Assembly: GCA_016794035.1 (NCBI GenBank) | Contig: JAEUHS010000027.1 | Coordinates: forward strand, 1 to 47,331 | Source of the DNA: Planctomycetota bacterium | Lineage (GTDB): Bacteria > Planctomycetota > UBA1135 > UBA2386 | Direction: 5' to 3' | Length of the DNA: 47,331 bases | In this document: piece after piece, positions 1 through 8,071 of the stretch | Layout of the letters: each line of letters begins with the position of its first letter | Position numbering within the stretch: the first letter of the stretch is position 1 | Notes under the pieces: generated by a model | Database searches by the model: none | What the model was told of the DNA's origin: nothing | What the model saw: only the letters and a program-made list of their open reading frames with translations | Translations under genes and position numbers: made by a program

Positions 1-26
1 GCCAGCGGCCGCAGCGGCCAGGAATC

Positions 27-101
27 TGGAGCGGGTGATGAGATTCGAACTCACGACCATCACGTTGGCAACGTGATGCTCTACCACTGAGCTACACCCG
101 C
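27..101 (-). tRNA. tRNA-Gly (anticodon GCC)
   Basis: Reading the minus strand, a full cloverleaf is visible: acceptor GCGGGTG pairing with CACCCGC, D-arm GCTC...GAGC, anticodon stem TCACG/CGTGA around loop TTGCCAA (anticodon GCC), and T-arm GTGAG-TTCGAAT-CTCAT. The discriminator is U, as is usual for bacterial tRNA-Gly, and the CCA end is encoded. It sits alone at the left edge, so whether it belongs to a tRNA cluster cannot be seen. Confidence 0.96.
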
Positions 102-267
102 GCAGAACGCCGGCCGCAGGGCCCGGGGGCGCTTTTCGGGCGACCCTGGTTGACCCAGCGGACGAGGGGGCGCATTCGTATGGATCACGACCGTGGATGT
201 CAAGCGTCCCAGCCAGGTTCTGCGCCCGTCGACGACCCCGGTTCCGAGGCCGCGCGCGGTAGCGTCC

Positions 268-2067
268 ATGGCCCCGCCGATGACCTTTCCCGCGCTCGTC
301 GGAACAGCCCGCCGCCACGCCGAACGGACGTTCCTGCCGCGGCGCCGCGCCCAGTCGGCGGAACCCGTTTCGTTCGGCCGACTCGGCGAGGACGTCGACC
401 GACTGGCGACCGCGCTGCTCGACCTCGGCGTGCGCCGCGGTGACCGGGTCGGCCTGATCGCCGAGAACCGCTACGAGTGGCTGCTGATCGATCTGGCGCT
501 CGCCAGCATCGGTGCCGTCGACGTGCCGCGCGGCGCCGACACCTCGCCGACCGAGATGCACTTCATCCTGCGGCACAGCGGCTGTCGCCTGGCGTTCGTC
601 GACGACGACCGCGTCGGGCGCGAACTGCTCGCGGCCGACGACGCCTTGCCGCAGCTCGAGCGCATCGTCGTGATGCAGGATCGCAGCGAGCTGCCGCCGG
701 CGACCACGCTGGCCCGACTGCTCGAACGCGGCGGTGAGCTGCTGCCCGCGCGGCAGCCGCAGCTGGCGGCCGCACGCGCCGCGGTGCAACCGACGGACCT
801 GCTGACGATCGTCTACACCAGCGGCACGACCGCCGAACCGAAGGGCGTGATGCTGACGCACGACAACGTGCTGGCGAACCTGCGCACCGTGCAACAGGTC
901 CTGCACGTCACGGCCGAGGACTCGTTCCTCAGCGTGTTGCCGGCGTGGCACATGTACGAACGCATCATGGACTACCTCGCGCTCGCCACCGGCGCGCAGC
1001 TGGTCTACACCGATCGCCGCCACATCAAGGACGACCTCGCCCGGATGCGACCGACGGTGTTCGCGGCGGTGCCGCGCATCTGGGAGATGCTGCACGACGG
1101 GCTGGTCGGTCACGCGCAGAAGCTGCCCGGCTGGCGCGGCAGGCTGCTGCGGCACAGTCTGCACGTGTCACGCCTGGTCGGCAGCGGCCAGGCCCGCCTC
1201 GGCCATCGCCTCGTGCACGCTGGCCTGCGCCGGCTCGTGCTGCGCAAGGTGCTGGCGAGCTTCGGCGGTCGGCTGCGGCTGTGCGTCAGCGGCGGTGGCG
1301 CGCTGCCGCGGCACGTCGACGAGACGCTGCTGGGCATCGGCCTGCCGCTGCGCAACGGCTACGGCCTCACCGAGACCAGCCCCGTCGCCGCGGTCCGGCT
1401 GCCGCACCAGCTCGACCCCGGCCACATCGGCCCCCCGTTGCCGGACACGACGATCCAGGCGCGGCGCGACGACGGCACCCCGTGCGAACCCGAAGAGACC
1501 GGCGTGCTGTGGATCCGCGGCCCCCAGGTCATGCGCGGCTACTACGACAACCCGCGCAAGACCGCCGAGGTGCTGACCGCCGACGGCTGGTTCAACAGCG
1601 GCGACCTCGGCCGCATCGACCTTCGCGGCAACGTGTGGATCACCGGCCGCCGCAAGGACACCATCGTGCTGGCCGGCGGCGAGAACGTCGAACCGGAGCC
1701 GGTGGAGACGATCGTCAAGACGTCGCCGCTGATCGAACAGGCGGTCTGCGTCGGCCAGGACCAGAAGGGGCTCGGCGCGCTGCTGGTGCCGGACTTCGAC
1801 GCGCTCGAGCGCGAGTTCCCGCGCGCGCAGTGGGACGTGGTCGATGCCGAGATCCGCTCGCGGGCGGTGCATGCGCTGCTGCGGCGCGAACTCGACCGCC
1901 TGCTCGTGCGCGACAACGGCTGCCGGTCCTGCGATCGCGTGACGACGTTCCGCGTGCTCGCCGAGCCGATGACGCCCGAGAACGGTCTGCTGACGCAGAC
2001 CCTGAAGGTGCGCCGGCACGTCGTCGCCGAACGCTACGCGGCGCTGCTCACGTCGATGTTCGCGTGA
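268..2067 (+). CDS. Long-chain acyl-CoA synthetase (AMP-forming ligase)
   Basis: It activates a fatty acid to acyl-AMP and then acyl-CoA, probably at the inner membrane face. About 599 residues, normal for long-chain FadD15/FACS-type enzymes. Visible ANL-superfamily motifs are the P-loop YTSGTTAEPKG near residue 183, the YGLTETSP adenine motif near 363, GWFNSGDLG, and the C-terminal hinge GRRKDTIVLAGGENVEP near 460. The open frame extends to a GTG at 193, but those extra 25 residues are Arg/Pro-rich and unlike the family, so I place the start at ATG 268. A TAGCGT hexamer at 260-265 lies 14 nt before a second candidate, ATG 280, which is therefore a good alternative. Its 3' end overlaps the convergent thiD gene by 20 bp. 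Substrate chain length is an inference. Confidence 0.9.
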   Translation: MAPPMTFPALVGTARRHAERTFLPRRRAQSAEPVSFGRLGEDVDRLATALLDLGVRRGDRVGLIAENRYEWLLIDLALASIGAVDVPRGADTSPTEMHFILRHSGCRLAFVDDDRVGRELLAADDALPQLERIVVMQDRSELPPATTLARLLERGGELLPARQPQLAAARAAVQPTDLLTIVYTSGTTAEPKGVMLTHDNVLANLRTVQQVLHVTAEDSFLSVLPAWHMYERIMDYLALATGAQLVYTDRRHIKDDLARMRPTVFAAVPRIWEMLHDGLVGHAQKLPGWRGRLLRHSLHVSRLVGSGQARLGHRLVHAGLRRLVLRKVLASFGGRLRLCVSGGGALPRHVDETLLGIGLPLRNGYGLTETSPVAAVRLPHQLDPGHIGPPLPDTTIQARRDDGTPCEPEETGVLWIRGPQVMRGYYDNPRKTAEVLTADGWFNSGDLGRIDLRGNVWITGRRKDTIVLAGGENVEPEPVETIVKTSPLIEQAVCVGQDQKGLGALLVPDFDALEREFPRAQWDVVDAEIRSRAVHALLRRELDRLLVRDNGCRSCDRVTTFRVLAEPMTPENGLLTQTLKVRRHVVAERYAALLTSMFA

Positions 2068-2821
2068 CCAGCGGCAACACGCGGGGCAGGCCATCGGCCG
2101 GCGCCGGCCCCAGTGCCTGCAGCCGCGCGTGCAGCCAGTCGCCGGCGCGGCGGCATGCGTCTTCGATCGTCGCGCCGCCGGCGAGGCGGGCCGCGACCGC
2201 GGTCGCCAGCGCACAGCCGGTGCCACGCACGCGCCCGACCGGCAGCCGCGGCCGGCGCAAGTGCACCGGCTCCGCATCGCGGCGCCACAACACGTCGTCG
2301 ACCATCGCGCCGCCGCCGTGGCCGTCCTTCGCCAGCACGCCGTCGCAACCGGACGCCAGCGCCGCGGCGATGCGGCCACCCCAGATCGCCGCTGCCTCCG
2401 CGTGGTTCGGCAACGACAGGGAGGCGATCGGCAGCAGGTGCTCCCGGTACGCGGCAGCCATCGCCGCCGACGCGGCCGGCCCGTCCGCGGTGCTGACGAG
2501 CACCGGGTCGACGACGATCGGCACCCGCCCCACCAGCGGCTGCAACGCCGACGCGACGAACGCCACCGTCGCCTCACCGCCGAGCATGCCGACCTTGACC
2601 GCGTCGACGGCCCCGTCTGCCAGCGCCGCGGCCAGCGCCGCGGCGAGCCAGGCCGGCGGCACCGGTTCGCGGCAGTGGAAGCGGCGGCGGTTCTGCACCG
2701 TCAACGCGGTCACCACCGGCAGCGCCGCGCAGCCGTGCAGCGCCGCGACCACCGCGTCGACGGTTAGCCCGGCGCCGCCGGACGGATCGATGCCACCGAG
2801 CAGCAGCAGCCGCGGACTCAC
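2048..2821 (-). CDS. thiD: Hydroxymethylpyrimidine/phosphomethylpyrimidine kinase
   Basis: It phosphorylates HMP to HMP-P and HMP-PP for thiamine synthesis in the cytoplasm. At 257 residues it has the usual ThiD length. Ribokinase-fold hallmarks are the N-terminal GGIDPSGGAG (residues 9-18), LPNHAEA near 137 in place of the common TPNxxEA, KDGHGGG near 166, and the GTGC anion hole with the catalytic region at 200-203. The start is GTG, overlapping the stop of the upstream surface-protein gene as GTGA, so translation is probably coupled. No other thiamine gene and no TPP riboswitch is seen nearby, so coupling to a surface protein is odd. HMP kinase versus a related pyridoxal-type kinase cannot be fully separated by eye, but DPSGGAG favours ThiD. 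Confidence 0.88.
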   Translation of the reverse strand: MSPRLLLLGGIDPSGGAGLTVDAVVAALHGCAALPVVTALTVQNRRRFHCREPVPPAWLAAALAAALADGAVDAVKVGMLGGEATVAFVASALQPLVGRVPIVVDPVLVSTADGPAASAAMAAAYREHLLPIASLSLPNHAEAAAIWGGRIAAALASGCDGVLAKDGHGGGAMVDDVLWRRDAEPVHLRRPRLPVGRVRGTGCALATAVAARLAGGATIEDACRRAGDWLHARLQALGPAPADGLPRVLPLVTRTST

Positions 2822-5800
2822 TGCACGAGCACGGGTCCCAGGAACACCTGCCGACCGGCGAGCAGCACGGTCAGATCCTGCGGGCCCTTGGCCTGGGTCG
2901 GGTCGACGCGCAGCGTGATCTCACGCGTGGTCACGCGCCCCGGCATCACGGCGCGACCGCCCAGAGTGGAGTCGAGCAGGCCGCCGCCGAACACCCCGCG
3001 CAGGGTGAACCAGCCGCCGGCGGTGACGACCGTCGGTGCCTCGACCAGCGCCGGACGCCCGAGCACCGCCGCGCGCTGCAGCGCCACGTCGGCCGCGGTG
3101 ATCACGAGGTCGCCGTCGCAGTCGATGGACGATGCCACCTCGCCGAGGCGGTTCAGCAGCAGTCGCAGATCGAAGATCGTCGCCTGTCCGTCGCCGTCCG
3201 CGTCGCCGGGCATGGCGCCCTGGACCAACACCGGTCCTTCAGCGCGGCCGGTGCCGAGCACGCGCACCTCCGGTCCGGCGCCGACGCCGTCGGCGCGCAG
3301 ACGCCAGGCATCGCGGTCGACGACCGCCGCCGCGAGTTCGACCGAACGCCCCTGGGGACCGGCGACCAGGTCACACTCGAAGCGCAGCGTGCCCTCGGCG
3401 TGAGCGGGCAGCACGGCGCCGGACAGCAGCAGTTCGGTCTCGTCGTCGTCGTCGTCGACCACGATCGGGCCGGCCACCAGCACCGGCGCCGAAGCCGCCG
3501 GAACGTCGAACCAGACCCGCAGCGACTGCGCCTGCAGCGGCGCCGAGCCGGCCCCTGCCAGCAGCAGTCGCACGGCCTCGATGGTGATGTCGCGATCGGT
3601 CACGTTCGCCACCGTCGCGGTCAGCACGGTCTGCGGGCCGGCGGGCACGACGACCGGTCCCGACGTGGCCGCGCCGGCGACGGCGAAACCCGCGCCGATC
3701 TGGCTCAGCAGATCGAGCTTGACCACCACGCCGTCCTGCACGCCGTGCAGGTTCGGCTGGAACCCCGCCGGAGCGACCGGGAAGTCGGTCGAGAACGACC
3801 AGCCGGCGACGACGGCCATGCCGGCGACGTCGAGGCGCACGCCGCGCAGCATGTCCTGGTCCACACCACCGAGGTAGCTCGCGTAGGTCAGCGTGGTGCC
3901 GCCGGCGGTCAGGTAGCCGATGAAGCCATCGAGGTTGCCGCCGGCGAACTGCGCCTGGATCGGGTTCGCCGTCACCGGGAATCCCGGCCCCGCGTCGCCG
4001 ACCAGCGCGATGCCGGCCGCGCCGACGTCGAAGGCGCGCACGCTGTCGACACCGGAACCGCCGATCAGCGTCGAGAACACGAGGTTCTGCCCGTTGGCGC
4101 TCAGGTGGCTCAGGAAGCCGTCGAAGGTCCCGGCGTTGACGCGTTGCGGGGCGTTCAAGGTGACCGGGAAGTTGGTCGAGTCGGTGCGACCGCCCACCCA
4201 GACCGAACCGTCGGCGGCGAAGTGCGCGTCGTACGCGCCCTCGTCCCAGACGCCGCCGAGGTAGGTCGCGAACACCGGTGCCGTGGCGTTGGCATTGAGC
4301 CGCGCGACGACGGCCTCGACGTCGCCGTTGTTCGTCGTGCTGTAGGCGTTCAGCGTGGCCGGGAAGTTGGTCGACTGGGTCCAGCCGGCGACCAGCACGT
4401 CGCCGCTGGTCGGATCGACGTCGACGGCGAGCAACTGATCGGACGCGACCCCGCCGACGAACGTCGAATACTGCAGCGACTGGGCGTTGGCCGAGATGCG
4501 CGCGACGAAACCGTCGCTGTCGATGAACGGCATCGAATTGAAGGTCGGCTGCCAGACCCCGGGCGTGGTCGGGAAGTCGCCCGAGAACGTGAACCCGGCG
4601 ACCACCGAGTTGCCGCTGGGGTCGACCGTGACGTCCTCGGCGACGTCGTCGGACGTGCCGCCGAGGTAGGTCGCGCCGAGCAGCGCCGCGCCGTTGGCCG
4701 CGAACCGGACCAGGAAGCCGTCGCCGATGCCGGCGATCTGGCTCGAGCCCCCATAGGTCGGCTGCAATGACCCGGGCGTGGTCGGGAAGTCGGCCGACGC
4801 GGTGAAGCCGACGACGGTCGCCGTGTCGCCAGGACCGATCGCCAGACCTCGCACTTCCTCGCCGGCGCTGCCGCCGAGGTAGGTCGAGAACACCAGCGAA
4901 CTGCCGTTCTCCTGCAGGCGCGCGACGAAGGCGTCGCTGGCGCCCGTCGTCCGGTAGGCGCCGACCGTGGTCGGGAAGTCCGTCGACCCGGCCCAGCCGG
5001 CGACCCAGATGCCGGTGCCGGACTTCCACTGCATCGCGTTGATGCTGTCGCTGGCGCCACCGCCGAGATAGGTGCCCCACAGGACGCCGGGGTCGACCGT
5101 GGCCGGAAACGTCGGATCGAGGTTCGCCGCGACGAAGCCGTAGCTGCGCGTGCCGAGCAGACGGAACTCGACCCGCAGCGGCACCCGACCCGCGGGCGTG
5201 TCCTGCCAGGCGATCGGCGCCTCCTGCACGAGTTCGGCGCCGCCGGTCGGCGTGGTGATGCCGGCACAGAGCCGCCCGTCACGATCGAGACGCAACGCGT
5301 CGACGCCGTCGCAGACGGCGACGAAACGCGCGAGATCGGCACCGGGCGCCAGCACCAGGTCGTATTCGAACGGACCGCGGCGCCCGGCCGGCAGCGGTCG
5401 GAACACGACGTCGATGCCGGGCAGCACACCCTGCATCGCGACGGTCGCGAAGCTCGGCACGTCGGTGCGCCAGCGCGTCGGATCGTTGCCGAGGAAGAAG
5501 TTCTCGCGCGTCGGCACGTCCCGACCCGGGACGAACGTGGGCTTCGCGGCGTCGACGAAGCGGGTGCGCACGACGCAACCGGACTGCTCACGCACCATCG
5601 CCGCGGTCGCCGCCGCGGCGTCGGCAGGTTGGCGCCAGCGTTCGTAGCGCAGCGTGAAACCGTCGTCGTGCAACCAACCCGCCGTGTCACCGAGCGACGC
5701 GTAGCGCACGTCCTCGTGCCACTGGCCCAGGTTGGGGACGAAGCGCACGGCCGCCACGGCCGCCCGTGCGACGGCCGCTTCGCTCGCAGCGGTCCTGGGT

Positions 5801-5874
5801 GCCGCCGACGGCGATGGCATGGCACCCGAGGCGGCGATCGGCAACAGCAGGGTCAGGAGCAGGGGCCGGCGCAT
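2818..5874 (-). CDS. Secreted SBBP beta-propeller protein with C-terminal dockerin-like segment
   Basis: A large exported protein of 1018 residues. It begins with a signal peptide (MRRPLLLTLLLPIAASGAM). A DUF7948-like N-terminal domain follows, with PNLGQWHEDVRYAS and NFFLGNDPTRWRTDVP. About seven SBBP-type repeats come next, each with a YLGG core (TYLGGGASD, TYLGGSAGEE, TYLGGTSDD, TFVGGVASD, TYLGGVWDE, TLIGGSGVD, SYLGGVDQD) and a DFPTT tail, forming a probable beta-propeller. Near residues 885-940 there are two calcium-loop-like stretches (DADGDGQATIFDLRLLL and DCDGDLVITAADVAL), typical of dockerin type I. I chose ATG 5874 because it opens the signal peptide and has a TATGCT hexamer 11 nt upstream; the frame stays open to 5994. 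Likely cell-surface or matrix protein; the ligand is unknown. Confidence 0.88.
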   Translation of the reverse strand: MRRPLLLTLLLPIAASGAMPSPSAAPRTAASEAAVARAAVAAVRFVPNLGQWHEDVRYASLGDTAGWLHDDGFTLRYERWRQPADAAAATAAMVREQSGCVVRTRFVDAAKPTFVPGRDVPTRENFFLGNDPTRWRTDVPSFATVAMQGVLPGIDVVFRPLPAGRRGPFEYDLVLAPGADLARFVAVCDGVDALRLDRDGRLCAGITTPTGGAELVQEAPIAWQDTPAGRVPLRVEFRLLGTRSYGFVAANLDPTFPATVDPGVLWGTYLGGGASDSINAMQWKSGTGIWVAGWAGSTDFPTTVGAYRTTGASDAFVARLQENGSSLVFSTYLGGSAGEEVRGLAIGPGDTATVVGFTASADFPTTPGSLQPTYGGSSQIAGIGDGFLVRFAANGAALLGATYLGGTSDDVAEDVTVDPSGNSVVAGFTFSGDFPTTPGVWQPTFNSMPFIDSDGFVARISANAQSLQYSTFVGGVASDQLLAVDVDPTSGDVLVAGWTQSTNFPATLNAYSTTNNGDVEAVVARLNANATAPVFATYLGGVWDEGAYDAHFAADGSVWVGGRTDSTNFPVTLNAPQRVNAGTFDGFLSHLSANGQNLVFSTLIGGSGVDSVRAFDVGAAGIALVGDAGPGFPVTANPIQAQFAGGNLDGFIGYLTAGGTTLTYASYLGGVDQDMLRGVRLDVAGMAVVAGWSFSTDFPVAPAGFQPNLHGVQDGVVVKLDLLSQIGAGFAVAGAATSGPVVVPAGPQTVLTATVANVTDRDITIEAVRLLLAGAGSAPLQAQSLRVWFDVPAASAPVLVAGPIVVDDDDDETELLLSGAVLPAHAEGTLRFECDLVAGPQGRSVELAAAVVDRDAWRLRADGVGAGPEVRVLGTGRAEGPVLVQGAMPGDADGDGQATIFDLRLLLNRLGEVASSIDCDGDLVITAADVALQRAAVLGRPALVEAPTVVTAGGWFTLRGVFGGGLLDSTLGGRAVMPGRVTTREITLRVDPTQAKGPQDLTVLLAGRQVFLGPVLVQ

Positions 5875-5885
5875 GGGGACGGCGT

Positions 5886-5891
5886 AGCATA
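5886..5891 (-). promoter_or_regulatory. -10-like TATGCT before the SBBP gene
   Basis: TATGCT on the minus strand ends 11 nt before the chosen ATG. There is no Shine-Dalgarno sequence. This predicts an mRNA leader of only a few nucleotides. Confidence 0.5.
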
Positions 5892-5947
5892 CGCCATGAC
5901 ACCCGGTTCCGCCGCGGTCGCGCCGCCGAACCCCCGGCCGGGTCGGA

Positions 5948-7021
5948 TCAGTCGTCGCCGTCGCCGAGCGCCGCCGCGTTGCCGCCGGCGACACCCATCG
6001 CCTTCAGGATGTTGCGCTCCAGCCGCCGCTCCAGCCGCCGCAGGGTGCGGGCATCGGCGGAGTCGACCTGGATCGCACCACCGGCGACCGAACCGTGGCC
6101 GCCACAGGTTCCGGCCTCGCCTTCCATGCTGGCCCGGATCAGCCGCCAGGCGTCGCCACCGATCTCGGTGCGCACCGAGACATGGTAGTTGGTGCCGACC
6201 AGGCCGCCGCAGAACACCGCCTTGGTGCCCTCCATGCGCAGCAGCAGATCCGCCACCTCGGCGACCATCTCGGCGCTGCCCGTTCGCCCCAACGAGCACA
6301 GGACCACGCCGTCGTACATGCGGACCTTGGTCAGCGCGTCCTTGAGCGTCTGGAAGTACGCCACCGGCAGGCGCGGGCTGGTGATCGCGACCAGGCGCTG
6401 GCGGTCGACGAACGGGAACAGGAAGTCGTAGGCGCGCAGGTCGAGGTCGCTGACGTTGCGCGACAGGTCGGCGGTGTCGGTCTTGATGCCGTAGGCGAGC
6501 GCCGTGGCCACCTCGGCGCTCGGCCGCACACCGGCCTCGAGCAGGTGTCCGGCCACCAGCGAACTGGTGGCGCCGACGTCCGACCGCACGTCGACGAAGG
6601 AGACGTCGCGCAGGCTGCTGCTGGCATCCGGGCAGACGTGGTGGTCCAGCACGATGTCGACGGCGAGACCGGGCGGAACGTGGGTGTGACCGAAGCCCGG
6701 CTGGGTGTCGACCAACGCGACACAGTCGAAGTCCGCCAGGTTCACGTCTTCGACCCGGTCCATCTGCAGGCCCAGTTCCCGCACCATCGCCTGGTTCTCG
6801 GCGCGCAGGATCTTGCCGGTGATCGCGAGGCGGCTGTCGATGCCGACGGCCTTGCGCGCGAACTCCTGCAGACCGACGGCGCCGCCGAGCGAGTCGGGGT
6901 CCGGGTTGTTGTGGGTCAGCACGAGCAGCCGATGCCGCGCGCGCAGGAGGCTGCGCAGTGCTTCCGTGCGTGCCCTGCCCGTGCCCAGGGGTGGCTGCTT
7001 GGCAACTGGCGTGGGTTTCAT
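5948..7021 (-). CDS. DHH-family phosphoesterase (NrnA-like)
   Basis: Predicted Mn2+-dependent cytoplasmic phosphoesterase. NrnA-type members degrade 2-5 nt oligoribonucleotides and often 3'-phosphoadenosine 5'-phosphate. The 357-residue protein shows the family motifs in order: HNNPDPDSLGG (37-47), the second-motif aspartate in VALVDTQPG (D105), the signature DHH (126-128) and the DHHA1 loop GGHGSVAGG (307-315). The ATG start has only a weak purine stretch upstream. The gene is followed 73 bp later by the SBBP gene and preceded by the TIM-barrel gene on the same strand. I see no extra CBS or DRTGG domain. NrnA versus another DHH subfamily is not settled by eye, so no gene symbol is given. Confidence 0.85.
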   Translation of the reverse strand: MKPTPVAKQPPLGTGRARTEALRSLLRARHRLLVLTHNNPDPDSLGGAVGLQEFARKAVGIDSRLAITGKILRAENQAMVRELGLQMDRVEDVNLADFDCVALVDTQPGFGHTHVPPGLAVDIVLDHHVCPDASSSLRDVSFVDVRSDVGATSSLVAGHLLEAGVRPSAEVATALAYGIKTDTADLSRNVSDLDLRAYDFLFPFVDRQRLVAITSPRLPVAYFQTLKDALTKVRMYDGVVLCSLGRTGSAEMVAEVADLLLRMEGTKAVFCGGLVGTNYHVSVRTEIGGDAWRLIRASMEGEAGTCGGHGSVAGGAIQVDSADARTLRRLERRLERNILKAMGVAGGNAAALGDGDD

Positions 7022-7102
7022 GAGAGGCCTCGGGGGCTGCGGGGGCGGACCCGATGTCCGGGGGATGCCTGTCCATCGGCCGGCTGTTGCGGCGCCCTAC
7101 AG

Positions 7103-7996
7103 CTACAGGCCGTACTTGGCGAGGCAGGCGCGGATACCGGACAAATCACTCGGAGGTACGGCGGGGTCGAGGTCCAGCACCACGGGGGTCGGGGCACCGG
7201 AGCGACGTACATAGGAGGCAAGCAACCCGTAGTCCACCCCGCCCGAGCCGGGCGGCCGATACAGGCCCTCCGGGGAAGCATCACCTAAGCTGAAGCCCTC
7301 ACACCGGTTACCGAATGCCTCCAGCCATTCGCCCTGCGCTTCGCCGAGCACCTGTTCCCTTCGGGCGCAAATGGCAGCGTCGTGCCAATAGCCGAGCCGC
7401 AGCGAACTGAGATCTTCGAAGATGTCCTGCAGGCCGCCGAGGTCGGCGACGCCCCGCAGGCTACGGCCGGTCGCGAGACAGAACTGGAAGTCGGGGAACG
7501 TGCGGCAGAGACCGAACAGCTCGCGGCACACGCGGTCCAGTGCCCCGTTGCGACCGACCTTGCGCCGGGCGAGCAGCGCCTGGGTGCGGGCCTCGGTCCA
7601 GGCGACATCGGGGTCGCCGAGGTCCTCTGCGTCGACTTCGCCCAGCACCGGCACGAGGCCGGGCTCGAGCACGATCGTCTGCGCGCCGAGCACGCGCGCC
7701 GTCGCGACCGCCTGCCGCACCGCCTGGTTCGCGACCTCCCGTTCCCCTTCCTTGCCGGAGGCGAGCCCGGCGGTCACCGAGTGCTCGGCGAGCGGGCTGC
7801 CGACACGGACCACCGGAAACCGGATCGGCAGGTCCTCGGCCGCGGCCGCCAGGCCCTGCCAGTGCATCGGCCGCGGCCCCGGACCCGCCGCCAGTCCGGC
7901 GAAACGGGCCTCGAGCAACCAGGTCAGCATTCGGACGGGATCGCTCGGACCGTGGACGCTGGCCCACGGCGAGGCGAGCAGACGCAACACATGCAT
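7103..7996 (-). CDS. Sugar phosphate isomerase/epimerase-like TIM-barrel protein
   Basis: A 297-residue protein without a signal peptide. Its alternating hydrophobic strands fit the xylose-isomerase-like TIM barrel (AP endonuclease family 2). These include FPVVRVGSPL, GAQTIVLEPGLVPV, FQFCLATGRS, LRLGYWHDAAIC and a final PTPVVLDLDP. The acidic and His positions in VLEPG and GYWHD resemble metal ligands in that fold, but the complete His/Glu/Asp set is not obvious, so catalytic activity is uncertain. The start is ATG 7996; a second in-frame option is not evident. It is divergent from the coiled-coil protein gene with 75 bp between. No pathway neighbours suggest a substrate. Confidence 0.6.
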   Translation of the reverse strand: MHVLRLLASPWASVHGPSDPVRMLTWLLEARFAGLAAGPGPRPMHWQGLAAAAEDLPIRFPVVRVGSPLAEHSVTAGLASGKEGEREVANQAVRQAVATARVLGAQTIVLEPGLVPVLGEVDAEDLGDPDVAWTEARTQALLARRKVGRNGALDRVCRELFGLCRTFPDFQFCLATGRSLRGVADLGGLQDIFEDLSSLRLGYWHDAAICARREQVLGEAQGEWLEAFGNRCEGFSLGDASPEGLYRPPGSGGVDYGLLASYVRRSGAPTPVVLDLDPAVPPSDLSGIRACLAKYGL

Positions 7997-8071
7997 GGGG
8001 TTTCAGGACGGGGATCAGACGGTAGCCTGCGGACCTGCGGCCACCGCCCACGCCACCTTAGCGGAGCACCC

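Noticed and set aside
193..267. Upstream GTG start for the acyl-CoA synthetase
   Set aside because: The added 25 residues are Arg/Pro-rich and not family-like; ATG 268 or 280 is a better start.
2600..3000. TPP riboswitch near thiD
   Set aside because: thiD starts within the end of the previous gene (GTGA), leaving no leader for a riboswitch.
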